Positions 42,501 through 48,914 of a stretch of 64,000 bases of DNA are shown here, piece by piece. The notes under the pieces are model-generated. The model was not told the DNA's origin. It did not search any database and worked only from the letters and a program-made list of their open reading frames with translations. The translations under genes and the position numbers were made by a program. This DNA comes from Colius striatus (Eukaryota > Chordata > Aves > Coliiformes > Coliidae): positions 7,366,669-7,430,668 of the forward strand of contig NC_084790.1 of NCBI RefSeq assembly GCF_028858725.1. The letters are read 5' to 3'. Numbering within the stretch: position 1 is the first letter of the stretch; each line of letters starts with the position of its first letter.

Positions 42501-45500
42501 AACTGTACCTTGTGGTACAAAGAAAATTATTCTACTCCTTGCCCCAAGGGACCGGATGAATATAACTCAAGTTCTTGGCCTGTGTCTTGTCTGCTGTTAA
42601 GTATTGTCACTCTAGAAACTTGAAGTGCACTATCAGACTTCTTTAAAGCCTGATGTAAACTGTAGGTACGTTTGTGATCTTGGCTAACAGTTTGCCATGA
42701 TTTTAACAGATGGTCAAGCTAACAGCCACAATCAGAATTGGGCAAACAAACCTTCTATATCCTTGGTGCCTATTCAAGAGAAGTTACTCAGTTTTACTGA
42801 GGATAAAGCTTCAAAACTGTTGCTCTTGGTGGGAAAAGAAAATCTGCCTCAATGTACATGAGTTTCTGTCTCACAAGCCATATGCTTCAGAAGGCAGAAA
42901 TTTCTCAAATGACAGGATTTTTCCTGCCATGGTTCTTCTGTCCATTTTCTAGTGGTCTCTCTCTGTGTTTCCTATAGCTCCTAAATGTCTCCACAGGTCA
43001 CAGGGTGCCCTCTAACTTAACTAGTCCTAATTCTTCAAATATTATCCTGAATTGCCTGAGAATACACAAGACTGTTTAAAAATGTAATTGGTACAAATCT
43101 AATTGTCTCATCTCTGCTTTTTGCATGAGCAGAACAGCCAGTGAATGAATGAATCTCTGTTTGGCCTTTCTAATCTGCACTGGCTTATTGAAACATGCAA
43201 AAGCCTAGTGACAGCCACACTCAGATCCAACTAAGCTCCGTGTTTGAAAATTGCTTACCTCCCAATTATCCATCCAAATGAAAATTTGGGCACCTCTTCA
43301 ACTACTCTAATCTGAATGCTATCCAGACACAATGGACATAATGAGATTTTTTTTTTTAGGCTAAAAAACACAGGGATTTGCTCAGTAGTTGTTCTATTAG
43401 GTAATTACCTTCTTGGATTTGGTTTTTACTTCTGTAAAATATGATGTAGTTTCTGAGGGTAAATTCTGCTTTCTAAAATACTCTTGTATATGGGATGAAG
43501 ATTTACAAGCTGAAGAACAAGCAGGGGTTTGTAATTGAAACAAATATTACTAAAACATATATGGGAAAAGTAAAAAGACTGTTTGCATAAACAAGCAAGG
43601 GGAATTCTGGCAAGGCTGGTCCTACAATGTTTAACATGGCTTTTCCAGGCTGTTCTAACTGCTGTTTGGGGTGGAGGAGGGGTGTTAAGAAATCTCTCTT
43701 TAACCTGACAAATGCTTTATATAACTCAGAACAGATTGAATTAAACCTGCTGTCTAGAGAGCTGCAAACAAAACCTGATTTATGCTGTACAGTAAAGCTT
43801 TCTTTCATTTTCCTTTATTTTCTTTTATTTTTCTTTCTTTTTTCCCTTTTAAATTGTTTTGTTTTCTTTTCTCATAGGCTAATGTCTCAGATGAGCACTG
43901 GCCATCCTTGGTTCAGGAGGCAACAACTGAAGCTTTGAAGCTTTCTCCTTGCCCTCTGGCAGCTCTCCTACAAGCATTGCTACAGTATAATCGCAAAATG
44001 GGAGCAAGGTATGCATGATCTGTTAAGTTTAAGTGGAACACACTGTCCAAAACTACAGACAAGCATTATCCCCAGATATAACTCCAGGAACTAAAGAAAA
44101 CTGAAACCAGAAATTAATTCTTGAACTAGTATGGTGGTTAAAATGGAGAGGGGAGGGAAGAGGTTAGTAATGTGGGGAGTAGGAAGCAGCAAAATCTTCC
44201 TTCATTTCTCAGAAAAAGTGTAAGACAGCTTTTATTTTAATACTGTGTTACCTAAGTGAGTCAGTCAAGAAGATTATACACTCTGAAAAATCTTGTTAAG
44301 TTGCACGGTGGAAACAGATATCACTGCCCTATCTACTAGTGGGATTCATTGTGGTCCTAGATTTGGCTCACAAAGTTCATATTCATTCTGCACTGAGCAC
44401 CAGGTGCTCATTTGAGGCTTTTTGAGGAAGGGGAGGAAGATTTGGAAGTCTCCTAATTCGTGAGTTTGGTTACTAAGTCTAGTTTTTCTTTTAGAGTATT
44501 TTTACTTAAGCTATGGAAAATGGGAATACCCTTAGCATTTTTGCTTAATAATTTCATGTGGTTTTACAGATAATTCTAAAAGGCTGGCTTACTTTCTCTG
44601 TGGGCTTATAAGAAGATAACAGACAGTCCAATGTGATTGTGATGGTTGTCAATTAAAACAAAATTGGACTGGAAACTAATTTGGTCAATTAAAATCAGTC
44701 TTACTAAGGTTTAAGATACTAACTTATGTGAACAGTAAGGTGTATCACCAGATCTAATTGATCTGCTTAGACTTGTCAAAGTCCTGAAACAAGAGTCCCA
44801 GAATCTTAAGGGTTGGAAGGGACCTCAAAAGATCATCTAGTCCAAGCCCCCTGACAGAACAGGGCCATTTAGAGTACAGAGTAGCAAACCAAACCCAGAT
44901 GTCACCTCTCAACAGCCTGTTACATCCCAATGTAATGGAAGGTCACATCGATAATAAAGGACACAATTCTTGAAACAAGAACCAAAACTGATGGAGCAAC
45001 AGTGAATGAGTATGATATCCCTAATCGTAATTCCTAGTTTTTACTAGATTTCTAATGATGTCATAAATTTGAAGATGTCTTAGTTATCAGCCAGCAGTGT
45101 TGGAAGGTAGCATCAGCCAAACAGAATTTCAGACTTTGTGTAATACTCTTTTGGTTTCCTTGTTTGAAGGAACTGCAGTACTTTTTGTTAGTGCCTGTGT
45201 GTAATACTAAATTGTTGGGATTATTATATTTATTGTAGTACCTGCTTCTCAGAGGTACACTGTCTTCCAAAGTATTTATTTCACAGCTCATGTTATGCAA
45301 ATTGCATCCTGAAATCACAGATCTTACTGAATTCACAGACAGCATGGTGTTTGTCACGTTATTGTAGCAATCGTAACATCTGCCATGCCAATCTGATTTC
45401 AGTCACTTGCTAGTTAAAGCACTAATTTCAGTGTAATATGTGAAGTTTGAAGTGTTCATTGGCATTCTAGATGCAACTACATAAGAAACAAGGGAATATA

Positions 45501-48500
45501 CAACTCTCCTCCCTCCTTTTCTTGAGTGGTATGGAAAGATTCCCTTATGTTACTACATTGTTGCTTTCTGTGGTATGTTACATGTAATCTAGTCAGTTGT
45601 ATTTGATTTAGATTGTTTTGGTTGTGCTTCTAGGGAGACTCGTCGAATGTTGGAAAGAGTGGTTTATCAACCGGGGAATCCAGAAACAGTTGTATCAGTA
45701 GCACGCTGGTACCTCTTGCAGCACCTGTATGCCAAAGATGATCATGAATTGATAGATGTAAGACATTTCATTTTATATAAAAATTCACCCTATTTACATT
45801 TAATGTTGTGCTTGTAACTTGGAAGCAGGGTAGAGAGAGGCCAGGGAACGAGGTTCTGACTTACCTGCTGTAGGGGTTTGCAATGTTTGAAGATTATATG
45901 CTGACAAGAACATCCCCCCGTTTTTGAAGTTGCATCTAGTTTGTTTGAAAGTCTTCCGTTCCTTCACACAGTACAAGTGAAAAACAAACTGTAAAATCTC
46001 TCTCTAGTCCAGACTTGCAAAAATTCTCCTAGTGACTCTGCAGTAGACAGATATAGAATCATAGAGTCATAGAATGGTAGGGTTGGAAGGAACCTTTAGA
46101 GATCGTTTAGTCCAACCCACTTGCAAAAGCAAGTCTACCTAGATCAGGTCACACAGGAACACGTCCAGGCAGATCTTGAAGACCTCCAAGGAAGGAGACT
46201 CCACACCCTCCCTGGGCAGTCTGTGCCAGGGCTCCATCACCCTCATCGTAAAATAGCTTTTTCTTATGTTTAAATGGAACTTTTTGTGCTCCAGCTTCAT
46301 ACCATTACCCCTTGTCCTGTATCCATGTCTTTTGAATCTCTTCAGGGATGATGACTCCATCACCTCCCTGGGCAGCCTGTGCCAGAACTTGGCAGCCCTT
46401 TTGGGGAATAAATTTTTTTCTCATCTCCAATCTAAATTTTCCCTGGCACAACTGAGGCCATTTCCTCTTGTCCTCTCACTTGGGAGAAGAGACTGACACC
46501 CCCACTAGGCCACAACCTGCAGTGAGGGAGTTGCCAAAAGCAACAAGGCCTCCCCTCAGCCTCTCCTTCTCCAGGCTGAACATCCTCAGGTTTCTCAGCT
46601 GCTCCCCATCAAACTTGTGCTCAAGACCCTTCCCCAGCTCCATTGCTCGTCTCTGGACACACTCCAGCCCCTCAGTGTCCCACTTGGGGTGAGGGACCCA
46701 ACACTAAACACACCACTTGAGGTGCAGACTCACCAGTGACCAGTACAGAGGGATAGTCACTGCCCTGGTCCTGCTGGCCACACTAGTGCTGGTACAGGTC
46801 AGGATGCCATTAGCCTTCTTGGTCCCATTGGCATACTGCTGGCTTATGTTCAGCCACTGTTGACCAACATCCCCAGGTTCTTTCCCTCCAGGCAGCTTTC
46901 CAGCCCCTCTGCTCCCAGCCTGTAGCTCTGCCTGGTGCTGGTGTGGTCCAAGTGCAGGACCCAGCACTTGGCCTTGTTAAACCTCATACAATTGGCTTTG
47001 TCTCATCACTCCAGCCTGTCCAAATCCCTCTGCAGAGCCTTCTTTCTTCCAAGCAGATTAACACTCTTGGCCAACCTGATGTCATCTGCAAACTGATTGA
47101 GGGTGCATTCAATCCTTTCATCCAGGTCACTGATAAAGGTGTTAAACAGAACAGGTCCCCACACTGAGCCCTGGGGAACACCACTGCTGTGATGGGACAT
47201 TGGCTTCAGTACATAGTAAATGGTACCGTAGTTTCTGTTAACTTCAGGATCCACACAGCTCTTTGATGTGATGCAAAGGGGGGTGGTTCATTTTGGCTTA
47301 TAATCGGAATCGCTTTGCTATGCAGACTCTGTGTGTATTCTCCTAATAACCTCTCACTGCTGCCACTGACACGGTGAGCTCTTTTACCCAGACTAATAGC
47401 TGTTCCCTAGTGAAACTTTAAATCCCTAACAAAGTACGTTTGGAGGTACAACACATCAAGTAGGCTCAGCATTGACAAAAATCCATACACACACACACCT
47501 TGTTTCATAAAAAAGCTACAGTTAATGAGTTCAGATGATCCTGATGTGTTCTCATTGCACTTGCTTCTGCAAAGTCATCTCTACTCCCTGCTGATGACTA
47601 CAGTAACTGTAATGGCTAAACACTTCCTTGTTTCCACTTAATGCTTTTTCTTTTGTATGTCTACAATGTGTTTGTATTGCAAGAGGAGTGCCAGAAGCAC
47701 AAGCTTCTGTATATCTGTGAACCTCAGGCTGCCATGGGAGCCTTTTAACTAGTAGAAAACCTTCAGATACGAGATTCAGAAAATAAATCAAGGAAAGGTA
47801 AATTTAAATGAGAGAGTAAAAGAGCACCCCAACAGTGTTGCTACAGAGACTGCTCTTGTTTGGCACATTTAGACTTACACAAAGCTACTAGCAGGAGGCC
47901 ACATGCATGTCTTCAGTGAGATAGGTCTCACCTAGCTCTGCTTGTTTCATTGCCAGTAGGTGACTTAATTGTCAAACTTAGTCTCAGCCTTGATAACAAA
48001 TGGTGCTGTAGTAGTGCACTGCCGGGGACTACAGGTTGTAGTAAGTTACTACAGCATGGGATTTTTAAGTGCCTGATGTTCTAAGCAAGCTGATGTGTAA
48101 TGTTGAATATTTCCTAGCTGGACTTAGAAGTTACTTATCTTTTAGGGAAACTACACAGCGGAAAGTAAAATGCGCTTGAGATTGGCAGTAAAATATTGTT
48201 GTGGTTTTAACCCCAGCCGGCATCTCAGCCCCAGGCAGCCACTTGCTCACTCCTCCTTGGTGGGAATGGGAAGGGAATCAGAATGGTAAAACTGAGGAAA
48301 CTCATGGTAGAGATAAGTTTAATAGATAAAGCAAAAGCCAGGCATGTAAACAAAGCAAAACAAGGAATTCACTCCTCAGTTCCCATTGGCAGGCAGGTGT
48401 CCAGCCATCTCCAGGGAAGCAGAGCTCCATCACACCAAACAGTGACTTGGGAAGACAAGCACCATCACTCCAAACATCACCCCCTTCCTTCCTCCTGCAG

Positions 48501-48914
48501 CTTTATATGCTGAGCACAATGTCATACGGTCTGGGATATCCCTTTAGTCAGTTCAGGTCAGCTGTCCTGGCCATGGTCCCTCGCAGCTCCTTGTGCCCCC
48601 CAGCTACTTACTGTCTCAGTAGAGTAAGAAGCAGAAAAGACCTTGACCACAGTGTGAGCACTGCTCAACAACAACCAAATCATCCCTGTGAGAGCAACAC
48701 AATTTTCCTCACAAAACCAAAACACAGTCCCATACTAGCTACTGTGAATAAAATTAACTCTATCCAGGGCAAAACCAGCACAAATACTAACCATAAAATT
48801 ATTAACTTCTTTTTTTTCTATTCTTTTTCTCTGCAGGTACTTATAGAAAATGCCAAAGCTAATGGGGATGTTAGAGTTCTGGAACTAAATGAGCAATTGT
48901 CATCAAGTGCCTAG
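411..48914 (+). CDS. SKIC3: SKIC3 (TTC37/Ski3), TPR scaffold of the Ski complex, 40 coding exons
   Basis: The product is the tetratricopeptide-repeat scaffold of the Ski complex. In the known family it holds the helicase SKIC2 and two copies of the WD40 protein SKIC8 (WDR61), and passes mRNA to the cytoplasmic exosome for 3'-to-5' decay and ribosome-linked surveillance. I assembled 40 exons; every intron is GT-AG and every junction keeps frame, giving 1,562 residues (human 1,564). The first residues, [20 protein letters not shown], and long stretches after them match what I know of human SKIC3. TPR units run along the whole chain, e.g. near residues 41-76, 483-525, 590-640, 820-895 and 1400-1440. 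No signal peptide or membrane segment is seen, as expected for a cytosolic protein. I see no frameshift or internal stop. The promoter and the 5' non-coding exons are outside the window. FAM81B converges on it from the right. Confidence 0.97.
1009..1152 (+). CDS. SKIC3: SKIC3 coding exon 2 (residues 31-78)
   Basis: The exon holds 48 codons, phase 0 at both ends. It encodes the first clear TPR: N-A-W..G-A-A spacing, then [11 protein letters not shown]. The acceptor is tttctag and the donor is gtatgt. Confidence 0.96.
2200..2291 (+). CDS. SKIC3: SKIC3 coding exon 3 (residues 79-109)
   Basis: The 92-nt exon starts GLANLYEK and ends in phase 2 (AG). It joins exon 4 to make the serine of LYESGDKQKW. 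It is helical TPR-like sequence. Confidence 0.95.
2885..2960 (+). CDS. SKIC3: SKIC3 coding exon 4 (residues 109-134)
   Basis: The 76-nt exon encodes [20 protein letters not shown] and ends KYLE before donor gtaggt. It closely matches the human segment [20 protein letters not shown]. Confidence 0.95.
4337..4477 (+). CDS. SKIC3: SKIC3 coding exon 5 (residues 135-181)
   Basis: The exon holds 47 codons, phase 0. It is charged, helical sequence ([26 protein letters not shown]) ending TEQL. The acceptor is ttgacag and the donor gtaata. Confidence 0.95.
4838..5735 (+). mobile_element. Avian ERV LTR, 5' portion (interrupted)
   Basis: The stretch starts tgtggtgggtt, then ccttggctggacaccagg, followed by a series of degenerate 'tgctccagtgtgg...tcc' units typical of a long avian LTR family. 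I recognise the family from bird genomes but cannot name the Repbase entry. No coding region is left. The same LTR resumes at about 6620. Confidence 0.75.
5748..6173 (+). mobile_element. CR1 LINE 3' fragment, + orientation
   Basis: This is CR1 3' sequence (agagtctggagaa-like start, 'ctgcccagggaaggtgtggagtc', 'aggtcccttccacc') ending in the 8-bp-type tail attctatgattctata. It is preceded by A12 at 5736-5747. It sits inside the LTR of 4838-6822. Confidence 0.9.
6176..6608 (+). mobile_element. Second avian LTR fragment nested in the first
   Basis: The sequence includes attgctcaccatctgctgac, gacatgacatcac, 'agaagtccttgact' and a 3' end 'ccagctactaggaagaaaat...agctgaaaccagg'. It belongs to a different LTR family, related at its 3' half to the LTR at 48197-48782. 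It has no coding content. Confidence 0.7.
6620..6822 (+). mobile_element. Avian ERV LTR, 3' portion (resumes)
   Basis: This is the downstream continuation of the LTR begun at 4838: 'ggccttggctagtggcaggtcc', 'gtctgtcagacatagggg' and 'accttgccacaca'. The break lies where the CR1 and second LTR sit. Confidence 0.7.
6823..7436. other. Unassigned part of intron 5
   Basis: About 600 bp lie between the LTR remnant and the CR1. It is somewhat GC-richer and C/T-rich than the neighbouring intron. It could be decayed retroelement interior, but I recognise no motif. Confidence 0.4.
7437..7848 (+). mobile_element. CR1 LINE 3' fragment, + orientation (older subfamily)
   Basis: It contains 'gaggagcagctgagg', 'gtttggagaaaaagagcctg' and 'gtgacctcattgcc', and ends 'ggtctcctccaaccaaaa...tctattcta'. 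The subfamily differs from the CR1 at 5748. It ends about 42 bp before SKIC3 exon 6. Confidence 0.85.
7891..7989 (+). CDS. SKIC3: SKIC3 coding exon 6 (residues 182-214)
   Basis: The exon holds 33 codons ([10 protein letters not shown]...FIQCLSK). The acceptor ctgctttcag is only about 42 bp after the 3' end of a CR1 insertion, and a branch-like ttctaat sits between them. Confidence 0.96.
8086..8194 (+). CDS. SKIC3: SKIC3 coding exon 7 (residues 215-251)
   Basis: The 109-nt exon runs from [12 protein letters not shown] to LHFVQS plus one base of glycine. Intron 6 before it is only 96 bp and ends in a strong T tract. Confidence 0.96.
8673..9516 (-). mobile_element. CR1 LINE with reverse-transcriptase remnant, - orientation
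   Basis: It starts with the reversed CR1 tail (gaatcatggaatcatgg) and extends into ORF2. On the minus strand 9513-9019 is open and shows RT motifs [23 protein letters not shown] and FADDTKLGG, where the FADD box is the catalytic site. The element is 5'-truncated and its frame is broken 3' of the RT, so it is not active. Confidence 0.92.
9517..10597. other. Rest of SKIC3 intron 7
   Basis: AT-rich unique sequence follows the CR1. Nothing recognised. Confidence 0.5.
10598..10738 (+). CDS. SKIC3: SKIC3 coding exon 8 (residues 251-298)
   Basis: The 141-nt exon starts in phase 1 and ends in phase 1. It encodes a TPR segment with [18 protein letters not shown] and [13 protein letters not shown]. 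The donor is gtaagt. Confidence 0.95.
10739..14833. other. SKIC3 introns 8 and 9
   Basis: Two introns (1.7 and 2.3 kb) flank exon 9. They are AT-rich unique sequence with several homopolymer T runs. No repeat family or RNA gene is recognised. Confidence 0.5.
12415..12516 (+). CDS. SKIC3: SKIC3 coding exon 9 (residues 298-332)
   Basis: The 102-nt exon encodes a TPR helix pair ([20 protein letters not shown]). It starts and ends in phase 1. The acceptor is ttaattag. Confidence 0.95.
14834..14967 (+). CDS. SKIC3: SKIC3 coding exon 10 (residues 332-376)
   Basis: The 134-nt exon encodes [20 protein letters not shown] and ends ALEQ. The loop before it ([11 protein letters not shown]) is a couple of residues shorter than in human. 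Confidence 0.94.
15586..15672 (+). CDS. SKIC3: SKIC3 coding exon 11 (residues 377-405)
   Basis: The exon holds 29 codons, symmetric phase 0. It contains [17 protein letters not shown], a TPR helix pair. The intron after it is only 85 bp. Confidence 0.95.
15758..15861 (+). CDS. SKIC3: SKIC3 coding exon 12 (residues 406-440)
   Basis: The 104-nt exon encodes [20 protein letters not shown] (TPR-like) and ends AER plus AG of a split serine. The donor is gtagat. Confidence 0.95.
15974..16100 (+). CDS. SKIC3: SKIC3 coding exon 13 (residues 440-482)
   Basis: The 127-nt exon contains [20 protein letters not shown], close to human [20 protein letters not shown]. It ends QFLK before donor gtaaag. Confidence 0.96.
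17086..17265 (+). CDS. SKIC3: SKIC3 coding exon 14 (residues 483-542)
   Basis: The exon holds 60 codons, symmetric phase 0. It carries a canonical TPR ([20 protein letters not shown], then [10 protein letters not shown]) and the conserved [12 protein letters not shown] stretch. GTG before gtattg was kept as the last codon because it aligns with human ELEDMEMAL. Confidence 0.96.
18065..18189 (+). CDS. SKIC3: SKIC3 coding exon 15 (residues 543-584)
   Basis: The 125-nt exon encodes [19 protein letters not shown], a TPR helix pair, and ends in phase 2 to make the aspartate of DLQAAL. Confidence 0.95.
18637..18890 (+). CDS. SKIC3: SKIC3 coding exon 16 (residues 584-669)
   Basis: At 254 nt this is the longest coding exon. 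It has two consecutive TPRs: one around [20 protein letters not shown] and one around [19 protein letters not shown]. It is very similar to human SKIC3. Confidence 0.97.
18891..20173. other. 5' half of SKIC3 intron 16
   Basis: Unique sequence before the CR1. Several short open frames on both strands lack start context, splice sites or family similarity. Confidence 0.5.
20174..20380 (-). mobile_element. CR1 LINE 3' fragment, - orientation
   Basis: The reversed CR1 tail 'atagaatcacagaatctt' is followed by ggttggaagggacct and 'cagagaaggagactc'. It is a short, truncated copy in SKIC3 intron 16. Confidence 0.9.
20623..21207 (+). mobile_element. Avian LTR-like element in intron 16
   Basis: It contains 'taactggacaccaggtgccc', 'tttaataaagcaaaacc', 'tttcccatcagcaggca', 'tctttggtcagcttggg' and 'cagcactgctcagcag', in the same order as the LTR at 48197. 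It is more diverged than that copy. No coding region is seen; one 129-codon open stretch inside it is not gene-like. Confidence 0.65.
21648..21750 (+). CDS. SKIC3: SKIC3 coding exon 17 (residues 669-703)
   Basis: The 103-nt exon encodes [20 protein letters not shown] and [14 protein letters not shown]. The acceptor attttcag follows an intron carrying a CR1 and an LTR element. Confidence 0.95.
22503..22679 (+). CDS. SKIC3: SKIC3 coding exon 18 (residues 703-762)
   Basis: The 177-nt exon encodes [20 protein letters not shown] and [13 protein letters not shown]. It matches the human linker between TPR blocks, including the [13 protein letters not shown] stretch. Confidence 0.96.
23600..23744 (+). 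CDS. SKIC3: SKIC3 coding exon 19 (residues 762-810)
   Basis: The 145-nt exon encodes [25 protein letters not shown] and ELLEKSLQ. It forms a TPR unit and ends in phase 0. Confidence 0.96.
23911..23989 (+). CDS. SKIC3: SKIC3 coding exon 20 (residues 811-837)
   Basis: The 79-nt exon encodes [20 protein letters not shown], a textbook TPR helix A region. The donor is gtaagt. Confidence 0.96.
24107..24168 (+). CDS. SKIC3: SKIC3 coding exon 21 (residues 837-857)
   Basis: The 62-nt exon encodes [20 protein letters not shown], the helix B partner of exon 20. Its acceptor has an unusually strong T15C8 tract. Confidence 0.96.
24321..24377 (+). CDS. SKIC3: SKIC3 coding exon 22 (residues 858-876)
   Basis: The exon holds 19 codons, symmetric phase 0: [19 protein letters not shown], a TPR helix A. 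Confidence 0.96.
25494..25562 (+). CDS. SKIC3: SKIC3 coding exon 23 (residues 877-899)
   Basis: The exon holds 23 codons, symmetric phase 0. [20 protein letters not shown] completes the TPR begun in exon 22. Confidence 0.96.
26505..26579 (+). CDS. SKIC3: SKIC3 coding exon 24 (residues 900-924)
   Basis: The exon holds 25 codons, symmetric phase 0. It encodes [20 protein letters not shown], matching human [20 protein letters not shown]. The donor is gtaagt. Confidence 0.96.
27163..27304 (+). CDS. SKIC3: SKIC3 coding exon 25 (residues 925-972)
   Basis: The 142-nt exon encodes [20 protein letters not shown] then [15 protein letters not shown]. It is highly conserved with human. The acceptor is ttcttaag. 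Confidence 0.96.
28459..28552 (+). CDS. SKIC3: SKIC3 coding exon 26 (residues 972-1003)
   Basis: The 94-nt exon encodes [20 protein letters not shown] and AYER, a TPR. A CR1 insertion starts only about 28 bp after its donor. Confidence 0.96.
28580..29178 (-). mobile_element. CR1 LINE 3' fragment, - orientation
   Basis: The reversed CR1 tail (agaatcatagactcacag) is followed by the usual 'cctccagagaagaagactcc', 'gtgccaaggttcactc' and 'gtgctggactctctccag' blocks. It lies just downstream of SKIC3 exon 26. Confidence 0.93.
29709..29786 (+). CDS. SKIC3: SKIC3 coding exon 27 (residues 1003-1029)
   Basis: The 78-nt exon encodes [20 protein letters not shown] and YGRSL plus two bases of cysteine. 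It matches the human segment around YNVAIRNYGRLLC. Confidence 0.95.
31061..31185 (+). CDS. SKIC3: SKIC3 coding exon 28 (residues 1029-1071)
   Basis: The 125-nt exon encodes [20 protein letters not shown] and [17 protein letters not shown]. The acceptor is gtttttacag and the donor gtaagt. Confidence 0.95.
31998..32121 (+). CDS. SKIC3: SKIC3 coding exon 29 (residues 1071-1112)
   Basis: The 124-nt exon encodes [20 protein letters not shown] and [16 protein letters not shown]. It is a TPR and nearly the same as human. Confidence 0.96.
33991..34209 (+). CDS. SKIC3: SKIC3 coding exon 30 (residues 1112-1185)
   Basis: The 219-nt exon encodes [29 protein letters not shown] and [20 protein letters not shown]. 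The donor is gtatgt. Confidence 0.96.
35014..35086 (+). CDS. SKIC3: SKIC3 coding exon 31 (residues 1185-1209)
   Basis: The 73-nt exon encodes [20 protein letters not shown], matching human [20 protein letters not shown]. It ends KAK in phase 0. Confidence 0.95.
35756..35809 (+). CDS. SKIC3: SKIC3 coding exon 32 (residues 1210-1227)
   Basis: This 18-codon, symmetric exon ([18 protein letters not shown]) is the smallest. It matches human GGVVAGNVAHILDSNHGK, and intron 32 after it is 105 bp. Confidence 0.93.
35915..36026 (+). CDS. SKIC3: SKIC3 coding exon 33 (residues 1228-1265)
   Basis: The 112-nt exon encodes [20 protein letters not shown] and IQKAIRLCP. It is conserved with human AVNQLAMGSSSAEDEKN. 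Confidence 0.95.
37223..37351 (+). CDS. SKIC3: SKIC3 coding exon 34 (residues 1265-1308)
   Basis: The 129-nt exon encodes [20 protein letters not shown] then TQPKR, matching human [20 protein letters not shown]. The last base A joins exon 35 as ACT. Confidence 0.94.
37396..37430 (+). repeat. Short tandem duplication in intron 34
   Basis: The 16-mer ctgagcttcagaaact occurs twice with period 19, about 45 bp after exon 34. Confidence 0.9.
37594..37615 (+). repeat. (GGAT)n microsatellite
   Basis: About five and a half perfect GGAT units lie in SKIC3 intron 34. Confidence 0.9.
37962..38083 (+). CDS. SKIC3: SKIC3 coding exon 35 (residues 1308-1348)
   Basis: The 122-nt exon encodes [20 protein letters not shown] and [10 protein letters not shown], a TPR. 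The acceptor is ttttttccag and the donor gtatga. Confidence 0.95.
38499..38563 (+). repeat. (GGGAT)13 microsatellite
   Basis: Thirteen perfect tandem GGGAT units (65 bp) lie in SKIC3 intron 35. The array is uninterrupted, so it is likely polymorphic. Confidence 0.97.
39390..39548 (+). CDS. SKIC3: SKIC3 coding exon 36 (residues 1349-1401)
   Basis: The exon holds 53 codons, phase 0. It encodes [20 protein letters not shown] and [19 protein letters not shown], and is very close to human. Confidence 0.96.
41897..42049 (+). CDS. SKIC3: SKIC3 coding exon 37 (residues 1402-1452)
   Basis: The exon holds 51 codons, symmetric phase 0. The [23 protein letters not shown] is followed by [12 protein letters not shown]. 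The donor after ATCTGCATG was chosen because the next exon continues [10 protein letters not shown] as in human. Confidence 0.95.
43878..44008 (+). CDS. SKIC3: SKIC3 coding exon 38 (residues 1453-1496)
   Basis: The 131-nt exon encodes [20 protein letters not shown] and [11 protein letters not shown]. It follows a nearly 80-nt pyrimidine-rich tract. Confidence 0.96.
44792..44885 (-). mobile_element. CR1 LINE 3' tail, - orientation
   Basis: This is a short copy in SKIC3 intron 38: 'cccagaatcttaagggttgg' then 'aagggacctcaaaagatcat'. Similarity fades after about 44885. Confidence 0.85.
45634..45757 (+). CDS. SKIC3: SKIC3 coding exon 39 (residues 1496-1537)
   Basis: The 124-nt exon encodes [20 protein letters not shown] and [19 protein letters not shown]. 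It matches the human C-terminal block that packs in the complex core. Confidence 0.96.
46051..46322 (-). mobile_element. CR1 LINE 3' fragment, - orientation (outer copy)
   Basis: A classic avian CR1 3' end (atagaatcatagagtcatag, agggttggaaggaacc) runs to 'accccttgtcctgtat', where a different CR1 subfamily begins abruptly. Confidence 0.92.
46323..47215 (-). mobile_element. CR1 LINE with reverse-transcriptase remnant, - orientation
   Basis: A second CR1 directly abuts the first. It lacks the tail but runs into ORF2. Minus-strand frames at 47254-47006 and 47184-46984 share RT sequence ([21 protein letters not shown]) across two frames, so it is frameshifted and dead. Confidence 0.88.
47216..48196. 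other. Middle of SKIC3 intron 39
   Basis: Unique sequence between the CR1 pair and the solo LTR, with a short (AC)n at about 47487-47498. Nothing else is seen. Confidence 0.5.
48197..48782 (+). mobile_element. Solo avian LTR upstream of the SKIC3 terminal exon
   Basis: It begins tgttgtggttttaacccc and ends ccagcaca, i.e. TG...CA ends. It contains 'gttccatcacaccaaac'-like and 'tatatgctgagcacaatgtc' blocks typical of avian ERV LTRs. The flanks aatat and aatac look like a slightly decayed 5-bp target duplication. No internal viral genes are present. Confidence 0.8.
48837..48914 (+). CDS. SKIC3: SKIC3 coding exon 40 with stop (residues 1538-1562)
   Basis: The last coding exon encodes [21 protein letters not shown] and ends in TAG at 48912-48914. 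An LTR element ends about 54 bp upstream of the exon, yet the pyrimidine tract and ctctgcag acceptor are intact. Confidence 0.96.
   Translation, partial: VLIENAKANGDVRVLELNEQLSSSA

Larger units (their letters stand above)
29179..44791. other. SKIC3 introns 26 (end) to 38 (start)
   Basis: Introns between exons 27 and 38 are AT-rich and unique. The only repeats seen are the GGGAT, GGAT and 16-mer duplications listed. The largest intron, 36 (2.35 kb), holds nothing recognised. Confidence 0.5.

Noticed and set aside
48447..48914. 155-codon frame ending at the SKIC3 stop
   Set aside because: Only the last 25 codons are coding exon; the upstream part is solo LTR read through the acceptor.
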